The notes under the pieces were generated by a model, which was given only the letters and a program-made list of their open reading frames with translations, made no database searches and was not told the DNA's origin. Below, in pieces: positions 54,672 to 64,000 of a stretch of 64,000 bases of DNA; position 1 is the stretch's first letter; every line of letters begins with the position of its first letter. Origin of the DNA: Anthopleura xanthogrammica (Eukaryota; Cnidaria; Anthozoa; Actiniaria; Actiniidae); contig OZ025207.1 in the NCBI GenBank assembly GCA_964019055.1, positions 688,501-752,500 of the forward strand. Reading direction: 5' to 3'. Position numbers and translations under genes: made by a program.

Positions 54672-57240
54672 AGGTGCTGTAATACGAGCAACAAAATCGT
54701 GCAATAATAAATCATTGTGCATCTCATTGTGCTGGATAAGTAGACGAAGTATGTAATTGATACATGTACCAAGGAAAGAATGGCTGGCTTTGAAGAACTA
54801 TTGGATAGGGTCCAATTACCACTGCTTTTGAATATACACCTGACGAATGCACTCAAGATGTGTTCTGAGTCAATAAGAAATCTGTTTTATAAAGTACATG
54901 ATTCACATTTATTATAATCTATGGCATACAGATTTTACTATACCTACCGGCATTCAATACAGTGGCCTTTGGTAGAGTGACATTGGTAAGCATTCCATAA
55001 TATACTAGAACCAGTAATGTGGAGCTAGATAAGGAGGACAGGTTAAGTTCTTATTGAATATAAGTCTGTTTCTTCAACCAAATTGTTATTTAATGACCAA
55101 GCTTTTGGCTGCATGGCCCATCCTCAGGGTACAAATGTTATGTTCTGTCAGGTTATCCATAAGGCTGCATTCATAATGTATGACGGGGGATGGGGGGTAG
55201 GTGAAATTTTAAATTTCAATCAATTCATTCATTTATTCAAGACATAATATCTTTTTTTCTCCATATGGATTACATTTTCATTCTACAGTAAATCAAATAA
55301 CCTGTTATTTCCTTTTTATCACATGTACACTGATGCAGACAAAATTTTGGAGGTCTTAACCTTAATATCAAAAGGGCAATCAGTATATATACCAGTCTCA
55401 TTTTTGCTGATTATCATCATTATAATTTTTTAAATTTACTGAAATGACAATTGATTTGACAATAGTAATTTGGGTGATATAAAACATTAGGAAACATATT
55501 TTTCAAGTATGTAATTGTAGATTTCAGAGATAATAACTTAGTATCCCAATTTGGAAAGACTGATGTCGAAAAATATATTTTTGTTAAAAAGGCTTTAAAA
55601 GAGGCAGAAATAACAAAACCTGATTTTCAACAACCTTCTCAATCAATTAAGCCAATTTCATTTCACTAATCTAGTGTGAACAAAAGTATCATGTACAAGA
55701 AAATTATGTCAGTCCAAACCGCACAGCCTCCACTGCCATGGCACAGCTCCAAGGTTGAAGTAGTGCATGTACTCATCCCTGATTGCCCTTGCTTCAGTAG
55801 AGTAATTATTACTACAGGAAGGATTGAAGTCAATCCAAGATGATGGCTGTGATTCACTTCTCCAGGGGGCAGCAGTTATGTTACCATTTGAATCCTCTTC
55901 ATCTGTCGCTCCATTTGCACTAAAAGAATAAAGGGAAATGACCACTTTCTTAGTTATCATTTAATCTTTGTCAACTAATAGCACCTTTACATGAGTATTG
56001 TTTTTGAAACAAAATTTAATCAATAGATAGAATACCTTAAGTAATTATGTAATGTCAGTGCTGCTAGAACCAACCATCTCACTGTCTGAGGAGGAAGCTG
56101 GATGGAATTTCGAAACAATCTCCATCTGTTTGCTAGCAACCCAAAGCCATTCTCTGAAATTCGTCTCATGTGAACACACGTTGGTCGTTTGAGAGACCAG
56201 AATTAGGAAAAGGCTTCATGAGGTAGCTTGTCAGAGAGAAGGCATCATCTCCAGTGAGCATGTAAGGCACTGGTTTCTGTCTACCAGGTAAGGGCCTAGG
56301 TGGAGGAAGATTTAAAGGGTTTTGAACACGGTTTTGCAGAGCAAGCCGTAAGTCAGCGTTCTGCCAAATCGCTGCATTGGATGAGCGACCATTTGTGCCA
56401 ACACTAGACCAAACGCATTGGTAATCGGGACCAAAAACAGCAAGTAGCATAACACTATTGTTGCCCTTATAATCGTAGTAGTGGGATCCGGAGTTGTTTG
56501 GCTGTTGGATATTTATCCGTTTCCCGTCTATTGCTCCAATACCGTTAGGAAAATTCCATCTGGAATTGAACTTTTCAGCTATCTTTTGCCACTCTTCTTC
56601 GCTATTTGGAGTCTTGAAGTACTCTGATGCCATGGTCTTGTATAAGGCTTCACACGTTTCACATACAATGGAGGATATCATTTGTCTGGAAATCCTAAAA
56701 CTATATTCCAATGAATGAAAACTCTCGCCAGTCGCCAGGAACCTTAGAGTTACAGCCAGTCTCTCGTCGGGCTTAATTGAAGACCGACATAAGTTAATTG
56801 GTGTCAGTTGTTCTTTCTTGGTGATCAGGGGGCTTACTTTCTCGACAAGATACAAGAATTGATCTTTGTTTACACGAAAAAAGTCGCGATATGCCGTGTG
56901 GTCTTCCAGTTGTAACTCCTTCACAAGCTGGTGAAAAACTCCTTTCTCTTCTCTCCTGGCTATTCATTCTCTCATGTATATATTTCTATTAATTTTTCTC
57001 GGTAAGTTTTCGTCAAATTCATCAATTAAAAAGCCCAAAAACAACACCGACGCAACTATCTTGCGATGAGCAGCCTCGGCCGCCATCTTTGTTTTCAAAA
57101 GGCAAGTAATATCAACCAATCAGATCACGAGATTCGTCATCCTAGCCGGCAACCTGCAACATCGCTTTTGCTCTGCAACTTGCAATGTAATAATGTTGCG
57201 CGACAAGTTGCACGATTTTGTTGCTCGTATTACCGCACCT
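54672..57240 (-). mobile_element. Harbinger DNA transposon with TAA target duplication
   Basis: Ends AGGTGC(T/G)GTAATACGAGC continue as AACAAAATCGTGCAA in both arms (54672-54704 and, reversed, 57208-57240), with one mismatch over about 33 bp. TAA flanks both sides (54669-54671 and 57241-57243), the TWA duplication of PIF/Harbinger. Inside is a HARBI1-like nuclease gene on the minus strand. I see no Myb-like partner gene; 54.75-55.65 kb holds no clear frame. Confidence 0.88.
55700..57086 (-). pseudogene. HARBI1-like Harbinger transposase, lightly broken
   Basis: Starts MAAEAAHRKIVASVLFLGFL at 57086. A TGA replaces the tryptophan expected in MRE-W-IARR near 56963, then a one-base frameshift leads into the main frame (56924-56166). 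That frame holds the helix-turn-helix (SLEYSFRISRQMISSIVCET) and the DDE nuclease: NGIGAIDGKRINIQQP (first Asp) and VWSSVGTNGRSSNAAIWQN (second Asp expected near VGTNG). A small deletion follows NDQRVF. Next come GFGLLANRWRLFRNSIQLPP and LVLAALTLHNYL (56150-56035), a splice, and a last exon (NGATDEEDSNGN, NNYSTEARAIRDEYMHYF). Confidence 0.8.
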
Positions 57241-57249
57241 TAAAAGGAG

Positions 57250-57560
57250 AAGTGGCAGAACTACAAACTTGAAATTTCCAACCAAAATCATGATAACGAT
57301 CAATGCGACGTTGTGTACGACCCCAAACTAACCTTTGAACACACGCAGATTTTGTTGGTAGATTTTTCAGGGAATCACCACGGCAGGATAGCCAAAACTT
57401 CAGTTCTTTTACTCTGTATGTGGATAACTTACTCAAATCTAGTTCAGCTCCAGGTATATCTTCAGCTTTGAGCTTGTTATTGTCTCCTTTCGCCGGCGAA
57501 GGTAATCTGATGTCACATAGCGACATGCTGTCAGATTGGCAATCTCGCAATTTTTCGGGC
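57250..57560 (-). CDS. SAP-like domain exon
   Basis: The frame encodes LRDCQSDSMSLCDIRLPSPA, then LSKLSTYRVKELKFWLSCRG and DSLKNLPTKSACVQR, which fits the SAP motif (helix, glycine turn, second helix with basic residues) that binds AT-rich DNA. A donor (AAAG then GTTAGT at about 57322) ends the exon after CVQR. It is probably the first coding exon of a gene on the minus strand, interrupted downstream by the Harbinger insertion. SAP exons of this type start several SWIM/YqaJ or transposase-like genes. Confidence 0.5.
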
Positions 57561-57599
57561 TTTATTAGAAAAATATAAATTTAATATAAACAGTGAAAG

Positions 57600-58560
57600 T
57601 AATTTTTGAAACTATACATTTATTTACAGTGATGAAAATGTTATACACTCAGCTGCAGACTGGGACTGAATTTAATTTAAAACCTTGCGGTGCCAAGCCA
57701 TTATTTTAACGCCAATATAATTCCTCCACCCCCACCCTAGGGCTACTTCTATTGAACGTCCTTAAAGTGGAACTCCACTATATTGAAACGTGTTTTTTTA
57801 CAGAGGACGATGTACATTGCATAACCAAACACCAATCTTTTGATATCGTTTGCACACATCAAGAAGTTTTGCGACTGTGTTAATCTCTATGCACGACGTT
57901 TGTTCCAATTCCTTGTCAGAGCTGGTAAAATACTTTTAGGGATTTCATTAAAATTTCAAGTAAGGAGATGGATTACTTAATATAGACAGCTGTATCAATG
58001 AAGGGGCCAAACAATTGGGATGGCAAAAGTAGGCGGCTCAGATATGGAAAGTAGATGCCGGATTTCGCCGGTTGCCGGCTTCTAATGAAATGCCTGCAAG
58101 AAATGAATTGTCACAGAACCTTCATCATAAAAACTAGAAATGAAAATTTGCTAAGCTATAAAATAGAAATATTTATTATGAAATACTTTGATTATTTATA
58201 CTTATTGTGTTTTATTAATAAACAAGCAACTTTGTAATTTTTAAAATTGTTAATTTGTCATGTATGGTGCAGTATGGAAGTGGGAGTCAGTAAAGAACAT
58301 TGACATTCTATTTCCCATTGCAGTTTGAAACATTCCAATCTTTATAAGTAACAAATAATTGAGTATTTGACTATAAAGAAATTCATATCCTATTAGCTTG
58401 TTAGAGTGCTTACAATATACCTGTAAAAAAACTTTTTAGGAAACTATACATTTCATTCAATCTTGTCAGTAACGTTGTCACAGATATACTGTATGCACTA
58501 TAATAGTATGCAAGGCTCACTGGGAATTCGAAGGAGAATATGTAGAGAAAGAAACGCTTT
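57600..58560. other. Stretch without recognised gene
   Basis: AT-rich. I see no supported coding region. Confidence 0.5.
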
Positions 58561-58599
58561 CACCTGTTTCTGAGTTAACATATTAAATTACTTATTAAA

Positions 58600-59500
58600 T
58601 CAAGAAACATGTCTCTGTACAACTACACTCTTCTCTGGCCTTTCTTCTGGTGCAATTCTTCTACAAAACCTCTCTGGAAGGGGAGCAGATGGCATCTTTT
58701 TGCTTTCGATTCTGGCATGGACTACATCTTGCATCATGTTGTAAACATAGTCATATGACTTCTTCTCAAGAACAGGTTTTGCGACCCAGGACTTACTTCC
58801 TTTGGGAAAGACAACTTTATACATCGGGTTTCCAGTTGAGGTAACAGCATGGTTTCTTCCAATGTTGTAGTTGTGGTCAAGTGCTGCTAGCTGGGTTCTT
58901 GCTACCATTCCCTCATAACTGAACTGCTGACGCTTTGGGAGGTACTTTAACATAAGGGAATGGTAGACTTCCAATGCTCCTGTGTGGTGGAATTCTGTCA
59001 GCTTCTCCAGATCCTTTAACAGCTTCTTGTTCAGCACAACTTCTTGCAATGCTTTGTGGGCAGGAGATCCCATCTTCAGCCATGGTACTGCCTTTGCCTC
59101 TTCTCTTGTCAGCTGGTGATGGGCACATTTCTTGAACTCGGTGCAACCACCCCAAGAATGCTTGTTAGCAATGTGGTGAACTATAGACATCCACTTCTCC
59201 ATTAGCAATACCTAACTGCCTTCACAAGTTGATACACTCTACCATAGGTGGTTCGATACAGACTGTATCCATGGAAAGAGGAAGTCACAGTCCTTTGTCT
59301 TAGCTTTAGCCGCAAGCTTCTTAGTGACCCACTTTGCAAGGTGCCAAGTGTCATACTGTCATACTGTCATACTTGTCCTTCTATTTCATCTATGTAGGTT
59401 TTGAGGAACTCCAAAGTTTTTCTTTGTTCTTCATCAACTTCTCCCTCCAAACGAAATGATGCTTTAACCTCGGCTCCGCTGAAAACTCATTCAGCTTCTA
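58600..59500 (-). pseudogene. Transposase-like protein, C-terminal part
   Basis: Open frame 59208-58600 reads MEKWMSIVHHIANKHSW, KLLKDLEKLTEFHHTGALEV, LPKRQQFSYEGMVARTQLAA and LDHNYNIGRNHAVTSTGNPM. Upstream, TWHLAKWVTKKLAAKAKTKD and LFPWIQSVSNHLW continue the protein to about 59345 with two stops near 59240. This is a family I know as large uncharacterised, transposase-like proteins abundant in fish and cnidarians; the D-x-WHLAKW block is its last catalytic-looking segment. I cannot assign a superfamily with confidence. Confidence 0.55.
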
Positions 59501-59764
59501 GTGGGAAGCAACTAACAAGATGTAAAAGGCGTGTATCAGACTTTCCTGCTCATGCATCTGAACAGTAATCAGAATTTACTAGTTATAATAAAAATTGAAA
59601 TAATCCTAGGAAAGAGGCAGGTAAGCACTGCTATGTAATTGATTGAAATAGAATAGTATCTCTCTCGCACTAGAATATTGAACACCAAACAGTCGACATG
59701 CCAAATGTTACCCGAAAATTTTAACAATTGAGAGAACCCTAACAATGCTACTGAGTAATTACAT

Positions 59765-59935
59765 AGAAGTGATTGTGCGGTGGCATTTGCGTCTCTCCCT
59801 GATGCTGTGAGGGCCTTTAGTATGTCTTCTGCAGAAGCATCTGGACAAATTTCTTCTAAAACTTGTGCTTGACTATCAATCCAACCAGAAGTATGGTTAG
59901 AGCTAATAGATAGGTCTGAACAACTGCTTTTGTAA
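59765..59935 (-). CDS. CUE-like ubiquitin-binding exon
   Basis: The frame encodes GWIDSQAQVLEEICPDASAE followed by DILKALTASGRDANATAQSL. The three-helix pattern with an acidic/hydrophobic first helix and a final A-x-x-L-L resembles CUE/UBA domains, which bind ubiquitin. It lies on the same strand as the HECT fragment at 53.1-54.2 kb and the exons at 60.3-60.7 kb, so they may derive from one gene. Confidence 0.45.
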
Positions 59936-60331
59936 AAAAGACAAAAACCGAAAAGTTTCCGTGCACTCCTACAGCTATCTTTCACTTAGGGAAATGAGGC
60001 GGTGGGCAACATTTTATTGAGCTCCATTAATGGGGTGGGCTATCAAAGAAATGGGACAACTTGGAGGGTTTTTCATTTTTGCCCTTGAATCCAGGTGGGT
60101 CACACAAAAATAGTCTTCCAGTAATCTGATTTTGCCCGCCCACTCTTATTTCATCTTGAAGAAGTGGTTGGGGGGTGATAACTTTGCTGGCTGATGATTA
60201 GGGTGTGCATTGGTTGCGGGGGGTAGCTTTTATAGCTTTCCATGTGTTTTTGCCCAACCACCTCCCCCACCTTGGAAAGAATGATGAACCACAGGTGTGC
60301 TATCACCTGAAAATGGTAGCTATATACTTAC

Positions 60332-60460
60332 CTGGGTAATGGAAACAGTTACATTTTCACTTTGGTGATCACTATCGCAATCCAGTACTTCAATGGCTGG
60401 TTTGGGTGATGTTGGTGTGGCCTCCATGTCAAACAGCATAGAATCTAAAGTTTGCTGTTT
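60332..60460 (-). CDS. Internal exon of the UBZ/CUE gene
   Basis: A 129-nt (43-codon) exon with clean splice sites: CTCACAG before and CCCAG then GTAAGT after, phase 0 to 0. It encodes KQQTLDSMLFDMEATPTSPK and PAIEVLDCDSDHQSENVTVS ending ITQ, a serine/acid-rich linker. It joins in frame to the preceding exon ending at 60559. Confidence 0.55.
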
Positions 60461-60558
60461 CTGTGAGGACACAAGTTCAGTATGATTAAATAACGTAGTT
60501 GAAAGAGAACTATTTGCTGCTAGACACAGGAAGGATACAGTTAGCTCAAAACACTCAC

Positions 60559-60660
60559 TTTAGCAATTTGGATTACGGCTTGATGTTTCTCCTCAATGTG
60601 GTCTCTCATGGTGACCATTGGTAACTCCAGGCCGCACTGGAGGTATCAGGCGCCAAACGT
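60559..60660 (-). CDS. Zinc-finger (UBZ-like) exon
   Basis: The frame YLQCGLELPMVTMRDHIEEK HQ... is shown here in parts: QCGLELPMVTMRDHIEEKHQ then AVIQIAK, followed by a donor (GTGAGT). One cysteine plus D-H-x3-K-H resembles the second half of a UBZ/C2HC zinc finger. The first cysteine pair would lie in an upstream region with a stop near 60650, so it may be damaged. Confidence 0.4.
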
Positions 60661-60784
60661 TTCAAAACTGATAAAACATGCAAGTATAAAGAAAACCTTG
60701 TCCATATAAAAAAAAACAATACAGATACAGAAATCCAAGCAGTTGAAAAACATTCAAGCAGTAAACACCCGTGCAATAATTTTT

Positions 60785-60905
60785 AAAAACCGCGCAAGTA
60801 TAAAAAACGGTGCAAGTATAAAAAGCGGTGCAAGTATAAAAAACCGTGGAAGTATAAAAAAAAACCGTGCAAGTATAGAAAACTGTGCAAGTACAAAAAA
60901 ACGTT
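60785..60905. repeat. 19-21-bp minisatellite
   Basis: About six units of (C)GTGCAAGTATAAAAAAC-like sequence, with related motifs (ATGCAAGTATAAAG) starting near 60676. Each unit carries a TATAAA motif. Confidence 0.85.
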
Positions 60906-61079
60906 TTTTTGTAAAAGCAGAATATTATATTTACAAAAATTGCAAATACATATATTTTCTATTTACGTTTTCATGTATATATATATGTTCTGGTATAGAA
61001 AATGAAGTATTGATTAACAAGGAATACATTGCTATACGAACTGCTTCCGTGTAGTTTTATGTCAATGAATATGTGTATG

Positions 61080-61365
61080 AAAAGCACTAAATAATATGGA
61101 TAATATGACATTATGGCATGAACTAAAAAAACTATGTTTTCTTTGTTTGAAACAACCATTGCATTGAATTGCGATGTCTTTCGTCTCTCTTCCTCTGCCG
61201 AGGCTGCTGTCAAATCGAATACTCTTTGAATCGCAAAATTCGTCGAAGGCCCTTGTGAAATCATTTGCATGAAATTCCAATGTTTCTGCAGTTGTAAAAC
61301 TATTTAACGTAATTCTATAATTAAGATTCTCCACCGCCTTGGAGAACACTTTTCTACACATTGCT
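61080..61365 (-). CDS. Coding-like exon, unrecognised
   Basis: Two overlapping minus-strand frames look protein-like: CRKVFSKAVENLNYRITLNS with FTTAETLEFHANDFTRAFDE, and SQGPSTNFAIQRVFDLTAAS with AEEERRKT. One frameshift near 61250 may separate parts of one exon. No family is named. Confidence 0.25.
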
Positions 61366-61600
61366 GCATTATATAGAAATCTTATTATTGGGTTAACTTT
61401 GACAAAACATTCCTTGGTATTGAAAACTGCTTTGCCAAAATTAATTTTTCTAGTATGGTCGCCAGAGTTGATGGCGAGTAATCTGTGAAAATAAACGGTT
61501 CTCGGAACCGCCTTTAACAGAAGTCAAATTTCATATAATTACCATGCATCCTCTTTGACAATTGAATTTTCATATAATACATATGGAAATTTTTTTTCAG

Positions 61601-62739
61601 AGGAAAGCGGATATCTTAACAAAGATTAGGACTTCAGACAGTCCAATACGCCTAATTTTTGCTACTGAAGCCTTTGGCATGGGTGTGGATACATCTGACA
61701 TAAGAAGAGTAATCAATGCAGGACCCCCATGCAACTTAGAAAGTAAGAAAAACAATCATATTTTATCTTAATATTCAAAATTATAAAACAAATAATATTA
61801 ATCAAGTATTTCACAGTTGTACAGTTTTTTGTACTGTACTGTATATGGAACACTGATTCTAAACAATAATTATAATACATATTTTTTTAATGAATTTAAA
61901 GGAATACACTGTCATTTACTGTCATTTACTGTTATTTTTTGTTCTTATTTTTTATTTAATTAAATATTATAGTGCAAATCAAATAACCATGGGTAGCTGA
62001 AATACTTCAGGAATGTTACTATTAATTGTTATTTGGCCAATCAGAGATGGCCCAGCCCAATCCTACCTCATGATAAGAACTTTGCTTCTGATTGGACAAG
62101 AATACAATTCTAAAATATTGTCAGTGCCCTTGGCTTTTCAATTCCCACTGTAAAAATTAAAAAATTCTTTTAAATTAGCATACAGTCAAGAGACAGGGCG
62201 TGCAGGACGTGATGGGAACCCAGCACAAGCAATGCTCTATTATAACAATGAAGATCTGGGTAAACAAAATATTACCATGGAAGGAGTACTGCATATTGAA
62301 GACGTGCAGGAGAGAATACCTGGCCAATTACTTTGGAGAAGTATTGGTTGAGAAATTAGTTCTTCACGATTGTTGTAACAACTGTGCAAGTAGTTGTGTG
62401 TGTGACTTGTGCATCAACACTATTTCACCAGATATTGAAGAGGATCTATTGAAACCTTTCCATGATGAATCAAAGAAAGCTCTTGTTCAGTCTGCTTTGA
62501 AGCAGTAGTTTGATGCTGTCAATGCCATGAAAGAAGAGGAATTTCCTCTTGATGTAACTCTGTACTTTGGCTTGACAGATGACGTCCTAGTTGATATATC
62601 AGAGAACTATGAATACTTCAAATCAGTTGACATCTTTTCTGTAAGACATCCACACATTGACTTGGAATATGCCACTCAGATAATAAACATTCTTATCCAT
62701 TTTAATACAGAAAGTGACAAGACAAAGGAAGACAAGTAA
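61601..62739 (+). pseudogene. RecQ-type helicase exons (motifs V-VI, zinc region), broken
   Basis: Exon 1 (61601-61742) follows a strong acceptor and encodes helicase motif V (IFATEAFGMGVDTSDIRRVI), ending at GAAA then GTAAG. Exon 2 starts at 62179 and joins in frame to give motif VI (YSQETGRAGRDGNPAQAMLY). A one-base frameshift near 62285 leads to the zinc-binding region (TCRREYLANYFGEVLVEKLV, CCNNCASSCVCDLC), like the RQC zinc site. A TAG at 62506 interrupts the tail, which runs to 62739. The ATPase motifs I-IV are not in the sequence nearby. RecQ proteins unwind DNA; this copy is partial and damaged. Confidence 0.8.
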
Positions 62740-62789
62740 TGACTTCCATACTTTGAGGTTTTATATTTGCACATGGATTTAATTTCCTA

Positions 62790-63185
62790 AGCTACTAGCA
62801 TGAATGGATGTGCGATACCTAACCCATGTACGAAAATGGCCAGAATCAAGTGATTGCAGCAATGAACACTTAACAGTTTTAAAATGTGCATGTGTTCGTC
62901 CTGGAGTACATTTAAATGGTGATATGCCTCTTAAATCAGCAATCATGCTTTGTTCATCAGATAGTTTTGATGCTGTTCCATGTTTAGTTGTTCTAACTAA
63001 CACTTGAACTTTTATCAAAATGCTCAGCAATATCACGAATTCCTGCTAGTGCACATGTATGTCTCTATGTTAACATTAGGTTTGTTGCTAACCATGTGCT
63101 TAAAACGTTCTTTAAATTTTTTGACAATGTATTCCATTTTTAAATCAACGGGTATGTGGGAATCAATCTTTCCCTGGATGTAACG
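62790..63185 (-). pseudogene. DUF6589-like C-terminal fragment
   Basis: Reading from 63185: KIDSHIPVDLKMEYIVKKFK, VSNKPNVNIETYM then, after frame changes, ALAGIRDIAEHFDKSSSVS, VRTTKHGTASKLSDEQSMIA and CTPGRTHAHF. The order (hydrophobic helix, N-K-x, G-x-x-x-I-A-x-x-F-D, H-x-x-x-S, P-G-R-x-H) resembles the C-terminal region of the uncharacterised DUF6589 family common in invertebrates, which may be TE-related. Two frame changes show decay. Assignment is from memory of the pattern. Confidence 0.35.
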
Positions 63186-63781
63186 CACTTATCAGACGTT
63201 AGGGTACACAAAGCTTAAGTGAAGTCATAAAAACCCAGTATTTTGAACACGTGGTTGTAGTTTTAATCGACAAATGACACGGTTAGACGTGGTTTGACAC
63301 CAAATTACATGGTTTGAAAACTACAAAACAAAGCAAGGAAAATAGGGTTACAAAACTACAACAAATACAGAGAAATTACAAACAATTATCTAGAGGAAAT
63401 CCTTACTTACATTACTGGGCCTTTGGTTACGAATACAAGTCGAGAAATAGAAATAAAACGTAGAAAATATAGCAACGAAATTATATTGTTCGCACATGGG
63501 TTCTTCGTCCAACGTCTTGCCTCCGGCGCGACTCCACTGACTGAAAGTGTAAAAAAAATAACCTGAACAAATTATAACAATATTAACGACAAAACAGTAC
63601 TGAGTCAACAAACGTTCAGCTATTACATCCCGCCTCCAATGTGTTGCCACTGCGATGCATTTAAATACACGGATGGCTGAAATATTGATATCTTCAAGTG
63701 TTCATTGTTCATGGATGAGCCGTAGCAGCACCTGAGTTCGTTTACAGTTAACCGGCCAGATATTGGTTTCCTGGTTTTTAT

Positions 63782-64000
63782 CTATTGCTTGAACCGAAGG
63801 AGCCAAGCAACTGACTTCTTAAGGCTATCCAATGATGAGTGTCGCTGTACTAGTAAATCAATGGGGTCTGCATCACCAGTAGCAACAGTGTAAACCTTGC
63901 GGTTTGGTTTGACTTCAACTGCATCTTCCAGCATTGAGCATTTCGCAAAACTGGTTGTGTTGGCCATTCCGTCCTTTCTTTCCACAGGAAAGATGGACCA
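63782..64000 (-). mobile_element. BEL/Pao pol fragment at window edge
   Basis: The frame entering from the right edge contains NTTSFAKCSMLEDAVEVKPN and DPIDLLVQRHSSLDSLKKSV ending AWLLRFKQ. This is the linker between RNase H and integrase in BEL/Pao polyproteins (D-L-L-x-R-x-S-S-L-x-x-L-K). The rest lies outside the window. Confidence 0.65.

Overview
This is eukaryotic, AT-rich, intron-bearing DNA, dominated by transposable elements (TEs) of many classes with only a few host-like exons between them. The mix (BEL/Pao, CR1/L2-like LINEs, Ngaro-type tyrosine-recombinase retrotransposons, a Penelope-like element, ISL2EU, Harbinger, an IS630-like transposase, THAP-like genes, repeated RecQ/HECT-type fragments) suggests an early-diverging animal. 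A cnidarian, possibly a stony coral or sea anemone, is my best guess; this is inference from family composition, not proof.

Layout. 1-8.6 kb: a minus-strand BEL/Pao retrotransposon (gag, protease, RT, part of integrase), broken by a plus-strand LINE at 1420-5054 flanked by AATAC. 8.6-12.6 kb: minus-strand LINE pieces. 12.75-13.03 kb: a long TGATG satellite. 13.1-13.6 kb: a possible secreted LRR-flank protein with one stop. 14.0-15.1 kb: a Penelope-like RT/GIY-YIG remnant. 15.3-16.3 kb: a PC4-like ORF and a gag-like ORF. 17-19 kb: exon-like ORFs. 19.1-22 kb: LINE tail, tandem duplication, LINE RT fragments. 24.1-24.9 kb: a BEL fragment joined to a LINE tail. 26-31 kb: phase-consistent, unrecognised minus-strand exons, one split by a 591-bp TTAA-flanked inverted-repeat element.

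32.14-38.22 kb: an apparently complete Ngaro-type element (A1-ORFs-B1-A2-B2 repeats; spliced gag; RT-RNase H; zinc-ribbon plus tyrosine recombinase). Its three coding exons all start at phase-0 acceptors, so one 5' exon could feed all three by alternative splicing. 39.6-43.4 kb: an IS630-like transposase, tandem THAP-like exons and pieces of two more Ngaro elements. 43.41-49.84 kb: an ISL2EU element with inverted repeats, a THAP-DDE transposase and a convergent SAP-SWIM-YqaJ gene. Between those genes sits a 1.56-kb segment duplicated from 40.5-41.9 kb. This element itself appears to split a Ngaro gag intron.

50.4-64 kb: a HECT-ligase-like pseudogene, a Harbinger element with a broken HARBI1-like gene (54.67-57.24 kb), a SAP exon, a transposase-like remnant, UBZ/CUE-like exons, RecQ helicase exons, a DUF6589-like fragment and another BEL fragment at the edge. 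The window is mainly a record of nested insertions. The genes that plausibly work together are those inside single elements: Ngaro gag/RT/YR, and ISL2EU transposase plus YqaJ nuclease.
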